Source of the DNA: Flammeovirgaceae bacterium
GTDB taxonomy: Bacteria; Bacteroidota; Bacteroidia; Cytophagales; Cyclobacteriaceae
DNA: 64,000 nucleotides
NCBI GenBank assembly: GCA_021298355.1
Contig: JAJTEH010000009.1
Location: 35,853-99,852 of the forward strand
Direction of reading: 5' to 3'
Shown: positions 26,119-35,665 of the stretch, in pieces
Numbering within the stretch: position 1 is the stretch's first letter
How the letters are laid out: each line of letters opens with the position of its first letter
Position numbers and translations under genes: made by a program
The notes under the pieces: model-generated
Told to the model about the DNA's origin: nothing
The model's database searches: none
What the model saw: the letters and a program-made list of their open reading frames with translations, nothing else

Positions 26119-27423
26119 ATGACATTGGATAGTAGATTTGCGCTTCTTGCACCAAAAACGGACGCTAGACCTGACATGACAAAACTCAATTTGATCGCGG
26201 CATCGAAACTCGGACTCCTGTCGCTCCTATTATCACTAGTTTGTTCAATCGCTGTAGCACAAGATATTCCCACCGATGCAGCTTCCATTTCTGCAGGTGA
26301 GGCATTATTTACAGCCAACTGTAAAACTTGTCACAAAGTTCACCAGAAATTGGTTGGGCCAGCATTGGCTGATGTGTACAACCGTGCACCATCTATCGAT
26401 TGGATCAAATCATTTATCAAAAACTCACAAGCTGTAATTGCCAGTGGCGATGCTTACGCAGTGAAGTTGTACAACGAATACAACAAAACACAAATGACTG
26501 CCTTCACATCTTTTAAAGATGAGCAGATCATGCAACTTCTGGCTTACATCAAAGCTGAAACAGATAAAGGTCCTGAGGTAGCTGCTGTTCCCGTTGCAGG
26601 CGCTCCTGCTGCAGGTGGTGATTCAACAGGAATACCTTCTTCTTATTTAAATGCCATTGTAATCGGCTTAGTTCTAATCCTAGTATTGCTTGTTGTGATA
26701 TTAGGTTTCTTGGTTTCAGCTTTAAAGCGTTTCCTCGATACAAAAGAGTTATCGGACGATGATCGCGAACAAGTAGATTCTCCTATTACTTTAAATTCTA
26801 TTGTCAAAAGCAGTGGTTTTACTTTCATTGTTGTATTCTTAGTTGGAGCTATCGGATTTAAAGCTTTGATTAATGGATTATACTCTATCGGTGTGCAGCA
26901 AGGCTATGCGCCTAAACAGCCTATTGCTTTCTCTCACAAAATTCACGCAGGCCAATACGAAATAGAATGTAAATATTGCCATACTGGTGTACTAAAAGGA
27001 AAGAGTGCAACAATTCCTTCCGTTAACATTTGTATGAACTGCCACAATCAAATTAAAGAAGGTGCGCTTTATGGTACAGCTGAATTAAGCAAAATCACCG
27101 AAGCCTACGAAAAAAACATCCCTGTTCAATGGGTGCGTATCCACAACTTGCCCGACTTGGCTTATTTCAACCACGCACAACACGTAAATGTAGGTGGCAT
27201 CGAATGTCAAACTTGCCACGGACCTATTCAAGAAATGGAAGTGGTACAACAATATTCTCTGTTAACAATGGGCTGGTGTATTGACTGTCACCGCAAAACA
27301 GATGTTAACGCAAAAGGAAATGCTTATTACGATAAGTTGGTAGAGTTACACAACAAGTCTAGCAAGTCAGCTATGAAAGTAGAAGACATTGGCGGACTAG
27401 AATGTGCTAAGTGCCACTATTAA
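26119..27423 (+). CDS. actA: alternative complex III multiheme cytochrome c subunit ActA
   Basis: A 434-residue exported multiheme cytochrome. Six CxxCH sites are visible: 68-72, 284-288, 305-309, 363-367, 387-391 and 429-433. The first lies in a separate class I cytochrome c-like domain with a likely Met126 ligand (KTQMTAF). It is joined by an Ala/Pro/Gly linker and two membrane helices (about 177-203 and 233-255) to the five-heme ActA domain. The signal peptide is most naturally read from Met20 (ATG at 26176). ActA receives electrons from ActB Fe-S centres and passes them to cytochrome c or the oxidase. First gene of the act operon. Confidence 0.93.
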   Translation: MTLDSRFALLAPKTDARPDMTKLNLIAASKLGLLSLLLSLVCSIAVAQDIPTDAASISAGEALFTANCKTCHKVHQKLVGPALADVYNRAPSIDWIKSFIKNSQAVIASGDAYAVKLYNEYNKTQMTAFTSFKDEQIMQLLAYIKAETDKGPEVAAVPVAGAPAAGGDSTGIPSSYLNAIVIGLVLILVLLVVILGFLVSALKRFLDTKELSDDDREQVDSPITLNSIVKSSGFTFIVVFLVGAIGFKALINGLYSIGVQQGYAPKQPIAFSHKIHAGQYEIECKYCHTGVLKGKSATIPSVNICMNCHNQIKEGALYGTAELSKITEAYEKNIPVQWVRIHNLPDLAYFNHAQHVNVGGIECQTCHGPIQEMEVVQQYSLLTMGWCIDCHRKTDVNAKGNAYYDKLVELHNKSSKSAMKVEDIGGLECAKCHY

Positions 27424-27460
27424 TTAATGTAAAATTTGTACAGATCGCGAAACTGAACGT

Positions 27461-30400
27461 ATGAAAGAAAATACGAAAATATATTGGAAAGGCTTAGAGC
27501 AACTTACAAACGCTCCGGAGTTTGTAAAAAATGCAGGCAACGAATTTGGAGCACCCCCTCCTGAAGAAAACGTTGAGCACTCCAGAAGAGATTTCTTGAA
27601 AATGATGGGTTTTGGTATGTCGGCAGTTGCGTTAGCAGCTTGCGAGGCACCTATCAGAAAAGCCATTCCATATGTTAATAAACCAGAAGAAATTGACCCA
27701 AGCATTGCTAACTACTATGCTTCAACTTATATCAATGGTGGCGATTATTGTTCAATTGTAGTTAAAACAAGAGAAGGTCGCCCAATCAAGGTAGATGGTA
27801 ATCCATTATCTGGCGTAACGAAAGGTGGAACAAGCGCACAAGTAGAAGCTTCTGTATTGTCTTTGTACGATAACGACAGATTAAGAGCGCCAAAAGCATC
27901 GGGTAAAAATACAAAGTGGGAAGATCTGGATCAGGCAGTGATTGCTAAGTTAAATGAAATCAATGCTGCGGGTGGTCAGATCAGAATTGTAAGCAATTCA
28001 ATTATCAGTCCTAGTACGGTTGCTGTTTTAGAGAAATTCAAAGCGAAATATCCAACAACACAGCACATACAATACGATCAAAATTCGCATTACGGAATTT
28101 TAAAAGCAAACGAAGAATCCTTTGGCACTGCCATGATTCCTTCTTATGATTTCAGCAAAGCCAAGACTATTGTTAGCATTGCAGCTGATTTCTTGAATTC
28201 TTGGGTATCACCAATTGAATTCACTAAACAATATGCTTTGGTAAGAGATGCGGGTGAAGGTCAAAAAGAAATCGCAAGACATTATCAATTCGAATCAAAC
28301 CTTTCTTTAACGGGTGCCAATGCAGATTATCGCGCACAGATTAAACCTTCTGAAGAAGGCGCTGTGGTTGTAATGTTGTATAACCTCATCGCAGGTATAG
28401 CAGGTAAACCCACCACAGAAGGTGGAAAAGATGTAAAATACCTGAAGGCAGCAGCGGAGGAACTTTGGAAGAACAGAGGTAATGCTCTAGTAGTTGCTGG
28501 TTCGAACGATAAATCCGTTCAAACTTTAGTAAATGGTATCAATGATATGTTAGGTAGCTATGGCACAACCATTTTACCTGGCTCAACATTAAACTACAGA
28601 CAAGGTAACGATGAAAAAATGAATGCCTTTGTAGAAGAGTTGGCTGCTGGAAAAGTAGCTGGCGTTATATTCTACAACTGTAATCCGGTTTACGATCATC
28701 CTGCAGGCGATAAAATTGCTGCAGCCTTAAAGAATGTTTCGTTAACGCTTTCTACTTCTTACAAAGAAGACGAAACTGCAACATTAACTTCATTTTTAGC
28801 TCCTGATCATCATTACTTAGAATCTTGGAATGATGCTGAACCTAAAAAGAATTCCTTCTCTTTAGGTCAACCAGCCATTACACCCATATTTAAAACACGT
28901 TCTGCACAGGAATCATTCTTAAAGTGGGCAGGCGAAAGCAACACTGATTATTTCGAATTCTTGAAAGCTAATTGGAGAGCGCGCTTCTTCAAAGGTGGAA
29001 ACTTCCAGCAATTCTGGGATAAGTGTTTATATGATGGCGTTTATGAATTACCATCAGAAAGCGCATCAGTTACCTTTAAAGGTGATATTAACGCTGCTGT
29101 AAATGCAGTTGCTTCATCTTACAAATCAGGCAGTGGTTACGAATTAGTAATTTATGAAAACGGAACAGTAGGAAATGGATCTCAAGCCAACAATCCTTTG
29201 TTACAAGAATTACCTGAACCTATTACGAAAGCTGTTTGGGATCATTATGTTTTGATTTCCCAAAAAGATGCTGCTAAAGAAGGTATCACCAATCCTGAAA
29301 GTAAAACGAAGTTAGCTACCCTTACAGTCAACGGTAAGTCAGTAAAAGTTCCTGTTTTGATTCAACCAGGTTTAGCGCAAGGCGTTTTAGCTATTGCCAT
29401 TGGTTATGGTAGAACAAAAGCTGGTAAAGTGGCCGATGGAATTGGTGCAAACGTATATCCATTCGTTAGCACAGTAAATGGTTCTTTGAGCTATCAGGCA
29501 GCAAGTGTTAGCTTTAAAATTGAAGAAGAGGCTTACCAAATTGCACAAACACAGACGCACCATACATATATGGGTCGTCAAACAGTAATCAGAGAATACA
29601 CAACAGAAGATTTAAAAACTGATCCTTCTTTATTAACAGATAGATTTAGCCCACAGGTTGCTACGTGGTTAGATGAAGAACACAAAGTGAAGCCAGGTGA
29701 GCTTTCTTTATGGAAAGGACATGATTACAAAAATCACCACTGGGGTATGGCCATTGACCTGAACACGTGTACAGGTTGTGCAGCTTGTGTGGTAGCATGT
29801 AATGTAGAGAACAACGTAGCTTTAGTAGGTAGAGAAGAAGTAATCAACAGAAGAGAAATGCATTGGTTACGCATCGACCGTTACTACAGCAGCGATGCTC
29901 CAGTAGACGATTGGAAAGGTTTAGAAGAAGCTTCAGACAATCCTGAAGTTGTATTCCAACCGATGTTATGTCAACATTGTAATAATGCTCCTTGCGAAAC
30001 AGTTTGTCCTGTTGCAGCAACAACACACAGCACAGAAGGTTTAAACCAAATGACGTACAACCGTTGTATCGGTACACGTTATTGCGCAAACAACTGTCCA
30101 TATAAAGTAAGAAGATTCAACTGGTTTAAATACCATGATAACAAGCAATTCCAAACTTCGAATGTGGCTCAAACCAGCGACATTGGTAAGATGGTGTTGA
30201 ATCCTGATGTAACGGTTCGTTCACGTGGTGTAATGGAAAAATGTTCTTTCTGCGTACAGCGCATACAGAACGGAAAACTACAAGCCAAAAAAGAAAGAAG
30301 AGAATTACAAGATGGTGAAGTAGTAACGGCTTGTCAAACAGCTTGTTCAACCGGAGCGATTACGTTTGGTGATATGAACGATCCGAACAGCAAGATTTCA

Positions 30401-30559
30401 AAATTATTGAAGTTGCGTCCGGCTAATCCAGACAGACCATATAGCATCGATAAAATAGCAGGTAATCCGAGAGCCTATACTGTGCTTGAAGAAATTGGTG
30501 TGAAACCAAACATCTTCTACTTATCAAAAATTAGAAATAAAGAATCAGCAAAAGCATAA
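27461..30559 (+). CDS. actB: alternative complex III Fe-S/molybdopterin-like subunit ActB
   Basis: A 1032-residue fusion. Near the N-terminus a Tat motif (SRRDFLK, 41-47) leads to a lipobox ending at Cys61. A long molybdopterin-oxidoreductase-like domain follows; in ActB proteins this domain lacks the cofactor. The C-terminal ferredoxin-like domain has clustered ligands: Cys770/773/776/780, Cys837/840/845/849, Cys869/875/879 and Cys928/931/958/962, enough for several Fe-S clusters. It carries electrons in the periplasmic arm between the quinol site and the ActA/ActE hemes. It lies 37 bp after actA. Confidence 0.95.
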   Translation: MKENTKIYWKGLEQLTNAPEFVKNAGNEFGAPPPEENVEHSRRDFLKMMGFGMSAVALAACEAPIRKAIPYVNKPEEIDPSIANYYASTYINGGDYCSIVVKTREGRPIKVDGNPLSGVTKGGTSAQVEASVLSLYDNDRLRAPKASGKNTKWEDLDQAVIAKLNEINAAGGQIRIVSNSIISPSTVAVLEKFKAKYPTTQHIQYDQNSHYGILKANEESFGTAMIPSYDFSKAKTIVSIAADFLNSWVSPIEFTKQYALVRDAGEGQKEIARHYQFESNLSLTGANADYRAQIKPSEEGAVVVMLYNLIAGIAGKPTTEGGKDVKYLKAAAEELWKNRGNALVVAGSNDKSVQTLVNGINDMLGSYGTTILPGSTLNYRQGNDEKMNAFVEELAAGKVAGVIFYNCNPVYDHPAGDKIAAALKNVSLTLSTSYKEDETATLTSFLAPDHHYLESWNDAEPKKNSFSLGQPAITPIFKTRSAQESFLKWAGESNTDYFEFLKANWRARFFKGGNFQQFWDKCLYDGVYELPSESASVTFKGDINAAVNAVASSYKSGSGYELVIYENGTVGNGSQANNPLLQELPEPITKAVWDHYVLISQKDAAKEGITNPESKTKLATLTVNGKSVKVPVLIQPGLAQGVLAIAIGYGRTKAGKVADGIGANVYPFVSTVNGSLSYQAASVSFKIEEEAYQIAQTQTHHTYMGRQTVIREYTTEDLKTDPSLLTDRFSPQVATWLDEEHKVKPGELSLWKGHDYKNHHWGMAIDLNTCTGCAACVVACNVENNVALVGREEVINRREMHWLRIDRYYSSDAPVDDWKGLEEASDNPEVVFQPMLCQHCNNAPCETVCPVAATTHSTEGLNQMTYNRCIGTRYCANNCPYKVRRFNWFKYHDNKQFQTSNVAQTSDIGKMVLNPDVTVRSRGVMEKCSFCVQRIQNGKLQAKKERRELQDGEVVTACQTACSTGAITFGDMNDPNSKISKLLKLRPANPDRPYSIDKIAGNPRAYTVLEEIGVKPNIFYLSKIRNKESAKA

Positions 30560-30584
30560 ACACTAAACGAAAAGATAAATCACT

Positions 30585-31988
30585 ATGCAGGTAGTTTCAG
30601 GCGTACGCGATCCACTAGTAACCGGTGGTAAAACCGTACACGATGTTTCTCACGATATCTCCCGCCATGTGGAAAATCCACCGGCTAAATCGTGGTATTT
30701 AGCGATGGCTGTTTCATTGGCCTTACTCGTATTCGGATTGTATTGCGTATTCATGGTATTGTGGAATGGTATCGGGATGTGGGGATTAAATAAAACAGTA
30801 GGTTGGGCATGGGATATCACAAACTTCGTTTGGTGGGTTGGTATCGGTCACGCTGGTACTTTGATTTCCGCTATCTTATTGTTGTTCCGTCAGAAATGGA
30901 GAATGTCCATTAACCGTGCTGCTGAAGCGATGACGATATTTGCCGTTATTTGCGCTGCTACATTCCCGCTCATTCACATGGGTAGATTGTGGTTAGGTTT
31001 CTATTGGGCACTTCCATTACCTAACACTTTTGGTTCGTTATGGGCAAACTTCAACTCACCACTTTTGTGGGATGTGTTCGCGATTTCAACTTACTTTACT
31101 GTGTCGTTGGTTTTCTGGTACATAGGCTTGATCCCAGATTTCGCAGTTATCCGCGACAGAGCCCTTACACAAGGCAAACAATTAAGAGCAACTATTTACA
31201 ATGCCCTTAGCTTCGGCTGGGAAGGTGGTGCAAAAACATGGATGCGTTACGAGTCGGTAGCTTTAATTTTAGCTGGTCTTTCTACACCGCTTGTATTGTC
31301 AGTACATACAATCGTATCCTTCGACTTTGCTACATCAGTAATTCCAGGATGGCATACAACAATCTTCCCTCCATACTTTGTCGCTGGTGCAATCTTTTCT
31401 GGCTTCGCGATGGTACTAACACTCTTATTGATTACCAGAAAAGTATTTAAGCTAGAAGACTATATCACCATCTATCACATTGAATTGATGAATATCATTA
31501 TCATCGTTACGGGTTCTATTGTGGGGATAGCCTATATCACAGAGTTATTTATCTCTTGGTACTCTGGCGTTGAATATGAAGGATACGCATTCTTCAATCG
31601 CGTTCAAGGTCCTTACGCCTGGGCATATTGGTCGATGATGACTTGTAACGTAATTTCTCCTCAGTTATTCTGGTTCAAGAAAATCAGAACAAGCCTAGTA
31701 GCCACTTTCGTATTGTCAATTATTGTAAATATTGGAATGTGGTTCGAGCGCTTTGTAATCATTGTTACATCTATTCATAGAGACTACATTCCTTCAAGCT
31801 GGACGATGTTCCATCCAACTATGTATGACATTGGTGAATACCTATTCACATTCGGTTTGTTCTTCACAGCCTTCTTCCTATTCGCTAAATTCTTCCCCGT
31901 TATCAACATGGCAGAAGTGAAAAGCATAGTGAAACACAATTCTGAAAAAGTTGAAAATAAAAAAGTAGCAGAGTCAACCCACGCTTAA
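30585..31988 (+). CDS. actC: alternative complex III quinol-oxidising membrane subunit ActC (NrfD-like)
   Basis: A 467-residue polytopic membrane protein of the NrfD/PsrC family with about ten helices (for example WYLAMAVSLALLVFGLYCVF and WWVGIGHAGTLISAILLLF). The GHAGTLISA segment and the acidic and histidine residues in helices fit the quinol site and proton path proposed for ActC. It begins 25 bp after actB. In the complex it oxidises menaquinol at the periplasmic face and hands electrons to ActB. Confidence 0.94.
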   Translation: MQVVSGVRDPLVTGGKTVHDVSHDISRHVENPPAKSWYLAMAVSLALLVFGLYCVFMVLWNGIGMWGLNKTVGWAWDITNFVWWVGIGHAGTLISAILLLFRQKWRMSINRAAEAMTIFAVICAATFPLIHMGRLWLGFYWALPLPNTFGSLWANFNSPLLWDVFAISTYFTVSLVFWYIGLIPDFAVIRDRALTQGKQLRATIYNALSFGWEGGAKTWMRYESVALILAGLSTPLVLSVHTIVSFDFATSVIPGWHTTIFPPYFVAGAIFSGFAMVLTLLLITRKVFKLEDYITIYHIELMNIIIIVTGSIVGIAYITELFISWYSGVEYEGYAFFNRVQGPYAWAYWSMMTCNVISPQLFWFKKIRTSLVATFVLSIIVNIGMWFERFVIIVTSIHRDYIPSSWTMFHPTMYDIGEYLFTFGLFFTAFFLFAKFFPVINMAEVKSIVKHNSEKVENKKVAESTHA

Positions 31989-31997
31989 TCATAAATC

Positions 31998-32528
31998 ATG
32001 GAGACAAATAAAAACTTCATAGTAGGCATATTCGATGATGAAGACATCTTATTAGAAGGTGTTGAAAAAGTTAGGGACAAAGGAGTTAAAATTCACGAAG
32101 TTTATACGCCTTTTCCTGTACACGGTTTAGATGAAGCACTTGGGTACAAAAGGAGTAGACTACCAATAGCAGCCTTCTTGTTCGGTTTAACTGGAACAAG
32201 CTTAGCTTTAACCATGCAAATCTGGATGTTGGGTATTGATTGGCCCATGATTATTGGCGGTAAAAACTTTGTTTCCTTGCCTCCTTTCATTCCGGTAACA
32301 TTTGAATTGACGGTGTTATTAGCAGCCTTGGGTATGGTAGCCACCTTCATGATTGTATCTGATTTAAAACCATACAAGTGGCCCAGACAATTTGATTTAC
32401 GCAGTACCGATGATAAGCATGTTATGGCAATTGATTTAGCAATCAACGCTAATTTATCATCAGATGATATCAAGAGAATTTTGAAAGAAGCAGGAGCTTC
32501 GGAAGCTAACGATAAAAATTTCGAATAA
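31998..32528 (+). CDS. actD: alternative complex III subunit ActD (DUF3341)
   Basis: A 176-residue DUF3341 protein. A soluble N-terminal domain (FIVGIFDDEDILLEGVEKVRDKGVKIHEVYTPFPVHGLDEALGYKR in segments) precedes two membrane helices (about 57-75 and 100-123) separated by a short loop, and a soluble tail. ActD is a structural subunit that peripherally clamps the ActC core. It lies 9 bp after actC and 6 bp before actE, in conserved gene order. Confidence 0.93.
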   Translation: METNKNFIVGIFDDEDILLEGVEKVRDKGVKIHEVYTPFPVHGLDEALGYKRSRLPIAAFLFGLTGTSLALTMQIWMLGIDWPMIIGGKNFVSLPPFIPVTFELTVLLAALGMVATFMIVSDLKPYKWPRQFDLRSTDDKHVMAIDLAINANLSSDDIKRILKEAGASEANDKNFE

Positions 32529-32534
32529 GGCACT

Positions 32535-33179
32535 ATGAAATTACTAAGACATATATTTTTATTCGGTTCTTTAGGTACACTAGCTATGGCATGCGGTGCC
32601 GGTGGAGATGATCAAGGCACAGAATATGCCCCAAACATGTATCACTCCGTGGCTTACGAACCCTACACACAAATCACTGATCCCGAAGCTGGAGCCTGGT
32701 TAACTTCAATCGAATATTCAGAAAGTGAAATGCCAGGTCATGCGGAATTCTATAACAGTAACACGCTCAATGCTGCTGTAATGAATGTAAACATGAACAT
32801 GCGCACACCTCCGGCTAATACTGTTCCTCGCAACAAACAAGGATGGTTACCCTACAGATTGCCAAAAGACAGCCTTGAGATTGGTGCTAAAAGAAAAAGT
32901 CCATTAGATTCGACAGCTCAAGTTTTGGCTGATGGTAAAGTTTTATATGAATCTTATTGCCAACACTGCCACGGAGCAAAAGGAGCAGGCGATGGTAAAG
33001 TAGCAGATAAGTACGCAGGTATTGCCAACTTAAAAGGTGATGCATACAAAAACATTACAGAAGGCCACATTTTCCACGTCATTACACATGGAAAGGGTCT
33101 AATGTGGGCGCACGGTTCGCAAATTTCACCTGAAGACAGATGGAAGATTGCGAAATATGTAAAAGCCTTGCAGAAATAA
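32535..33179 (+). CDS. actE: alternative complex III monoheme cytochrome c ActE
   Basis: A 214-residue lipoprotein (signal ending LAMAC, Cys20) with one heme site, Cys142-x-x-Cys145-His146 (YCQHCHGAKGAGDG), and a likely Met190 axial ligand in GLMWAHGSQI. It is the monoheme exit cytochrome of alternative complex III, anchored by lipid to the outer face of the inner membrane. Operon position between actD and actF is standard. Confidence 0.94.
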   Translation: MKLLRHIFLFGSLGTLAMACGAGGDDQGTEYAPNMYHSVAYEPYTQITDPEAGAWLTSIEYSESEMPGHAEFYNSNTLNAAVMNVNMNMRTPPANTVPRNKQGWLPYRLPKDSLEIGAKRKSPLDSTAQVLADGKVLYESYCQHCHGAKGAGDGKVADKYAGIANLKGDAYKNITEGHIFHVITHGKGLMWAHGSQISPEDRWKIAKYVKALQK

Positions 33180-33204
33180 TTTTTAACGACAACTCTCATT
33201 TACA

Positions 33205-34551
33205 ATGGGTCATCATATAACAGTAGAATCGGAACAATACATCTTTAAAGCTGAAACCAAGAAGAAGTTATTTATTCTTATTGCAGCAGGTTTAGTTCTT
33301 TTTGCAATTGGTGTTTTCATGGCGATGACTTCGGATCACGGAGGCCATGAAGGACATGCAGCAATAAGCAAAACTGAAATGTTAGCAAATGCAGAACCGG
33401 CACAAGTCGGACATGCAGAGGGCGAGCACCATGGTTCGGCTAACTGGGTAAAAAGAATTTACACATCGCTTTGGATGAACAATATATACTTCGTAGGATT
33501 AGGAATTGTTGGTTTGTTCTTCGTTTGTATTCAATATGCTGCGCAGGCAGGCTGGTCATCAGGTTTAAAGAGAGTTCCTCTGGCGATGGGTAGATGGATT
33601 CCAATTGCTGCACTATTAACTATTGGGCTATGGTTCTTAGTTAAAGGTGACCTTTTTCATTGGACACACCACGATGTTTACGAAGGTGCAACAGCAGATA
33701 AAATCTTAACAAAGAAATCACCCTATTTCTTTTGGCCGTTACATGCCGGATCATTTCCATTATTCTACTTTGTTAGAATGGTTTTATTCTTCGGTTTATG
33801 GTATTGGTTTTTCTTAGCCATTAAAAAGAAGATGGAAGCTGAAGATCTGGATGGTAGCACAATACATTGGTACAAGAGCAGAAGTTTGTCTGCGTGGTTT
33901 TTGGTGTTCTTTGGTGTTAGCTCATCTATAGCGGCTTGGGATTGGGTGATGAGCATCGATGCACATTGGTTCTCTACTATGTTTGGTTGGTATGTATTTG
34001 CTAGCTGGTGGGTATCGGGTTTAGCATTTATTGTTTACGTTGTTGTGAAACTGAAAGAGGCTGGTTATTTGAAAATAGTAAATTCAAATCACTTGCATGA
34101 TTTAGGAAAATTCTGTTTTGCATTCTCAGTTTTCTGGACTTACATCTGGTTCAGTCAGTTTTTGTTGATCTATTATGCGAATATTCCTGAGGAAACTGTG
34201 TACTTTATTGAACGCATGCGCGTAGCTCCTTACAATTGGATATTTTATTTAAATCTCTTCTTAAACTTTGTATTTCCTTTCTTGTTATTGATGACGAGAG
34301 ATGCAAAAAGACACATGTCTATGTTGAAGGTAGTGGCGCCAATAATTATGATCGGTCACTGGTTTGATTTCTATAACATGATCACGCCAGGTGTTATGCA
34401 GTACGGAGGAGGTTTCGGTTTATTAGAAATCGGATTGTTTATGATTTTCTTAGGAGCTTTCGTTTATGTTGTTCTTAACGGCTTAAGCAAATTGCCTCTT
34501 GTCGGCAAAAACCATCCTATGTTACAAGAAAGTTTACATCACCACATTTAA
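33205..34551 (+). CDS. actF: alternative complex III membrane subunit ActF (NrfD-like)
   Basis: A 448-residue polytopic protein, NrfD-like and homologous in plan to ActC, with about ten helices. A His-rich periplasmic stretch follows the first helix (MTSDHGGHEGH and AEGEHHGSANW). ActF is the second membrane half of the complex, possibly a second proton route. It is the last act gene; coxB follows after 12 bp, indicating a common act-cox transcript and a physical supercomplex of the kind seen in Flavobacterium. Confidence 0.93.
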   Translation: MGHHITVESEQYIFKAETKKKLFILIAAGLVLFAIGVFMAMTSDHGGHEGHAAISKTEMLANAEPAQVGHAEGEHHGSANWVKRIYTSLWMNNIYFVGLGIVGLFFVCIQYAAQAGWSSGLKRVPLAMGRWIPIAALLTIGLWFLVKGDLFHWTHHDVYEGATADKILTKKSPYFFWPLHAGSFPLFYFVRMVLFFGLWYWFFLAIKKKMEAEDLDGSTIHWYKSRSLSAWFLVFFGVSSSIAAWDWVMSIDAHWFSTMFGWYVFASWWVSGLAFIVYVVVKLKEAGYLKIVNSNHLHDLGKFCFAFSVFWTYIWFSQFLLIYYANIPEETVYFIERMRVAPYNWIFYLNLFLNFVFPFLLLMTRDAKRHMSMLKVVAPIIMIGHWFDFYNMITPGVMQYGGGFGLLEIGLFMIFLGAFVYVVLNGLSKLPLVGKNHPMLQESLHHHI

Positions 34552-34563
34552 TAGAATAAGTAT

Positions 34564-35652
34564 ATGATGAGTTTGATAATTGGTATTGGTGCAGTTCTGG
34601 TTCTCACAATCTTCTACCTTATTTTTAAGGTTGGAAAGCTTGTAAGCATCGCTAAAGGAAAGCAGGCTTATGATGTAAGCAAAAGCAATGGTATACATGC
34701 AACTTTGTTTATTGTTTTCTTGATTACAGGTTTAGGATTATTCTTTTGGTACTCTTGGACTTATTTTGATAAATATACTTTACCAGTAGCATCTGAACAT
34801 GGTGCCGTAACAGATACATTATTCTGGATTTCGATGGTAGTGGTAGTAGCTGCTTTTGTTATTATCTCTATCATTATGTTTGTGTTTTTATATCAATATC
34901 AATACAGAGAAGATAGAAAAGCGAAATTTTATCCTGATAACCACTACTTAGAATTAGCATGGACAGTCGTTCCTGCAATTGTATTAGCTGTGTTAATTTT
35001 TACTGGTTTGAGTGCATGGCAAGATATAACTTCTCCAGCTTCTAAAGATGCTGAAGTAGTTGAGTTAGTAGCACAACAATTCGCTTGGACTGCCAGATAC
35101 CCTGGCGTGAAAGATGAGGCTCTAGGAAATTATAATTTCCAATTGATAGATCCTATCAACGAGTTCGGTTTAGATCTAACAGACAAAAATTCATTTGATG
35201 ATTTCAAGTCATTAGAATTGCACATACCTGCCGGAAAAGAAATTCTATTGAAAATTAGAGCGAAAGATGTATTGCATAGCGTATTCCTTCCACATTTCAG
35301 AGTGAAAATGGATGCAGTTCCAGGTATGCCAACTCAATTTAAGTTTACAGCAACGCACACAACAAAACAGATGCGTGAGAAATTAGGTAATCCTAACTTT
35401 AATTACGAAATGGCTTGTACTGAAATTTGTGGAAGAGGTCACTTTTCTATGAAGATGCCGGTAGTTGTTCACTCACCGGAAGAGTTTGAAGAATGGAAAA
35501 AGGCTCAAGAGGCTTGGTTAAAACAAAATCCTTCGTATTTAGATAAAGTTCCTGCCGGATTACGCGAAGCAGCCATGATTAGCGCAGGAATACCTTTAGA
35601 AAATGCGATTGCTTCAGGTGTAGTAGGTTCTCAGTCAGTAAGTGTGAAATAA
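34564..35652 (+). CDS. coxB: cytochrome c oxidase subunit II
   Basis: A 362-residue protein. An initial helix is followed by two membrane helices (about 45-65 and 93-115) and a CuA cupredoxin domain. CuA ligands are His238 (DVLHSVFLPHF) and Cys285/Glu287/Cys289/His293/Met296 (CTEICGRGHFSMKM). There is no fused cytochrome c domain after the CuA domain, so electrons probably come directly from the alternative complex III hemes or a soluble carrier. The extra N-terminal helix is common in Bacteroidota. Confidence 0.94.
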   Translation: MMSLIIGIGAVLVLTIFYLIFKVGKLVSIAKGKQAYDVSKSNGIHATLFIVFLITGLGLFFWYSWTYFDKYTLPVASEHGAVTDTLFWISMVVVVAAFVIISIIMFVFLYQYQYREDRKAKFYPDNHYLELAWTVVPAIVLAVLIFTGLSAWQDITSPASKDAEVVELVAQQFAWTARYPGVKDEALGNYNFQLIDPINEFGLDLTDKNSFDDFKSLELHIPAGKEILLKIRAKDVLHSVFLPHFRVKMDAVPGMPTQFKFTATHTTKQMREKLGNPNFNYEMACTEICGRGHFSMKMPVVVHSPEEFEEWKKAQEAWLKQNPSYLDKVPAGLREAAMISAGIPLENAIASGVVGSQSVSVK

Positions 35653-35665
35653 GAAAATAAACGAA

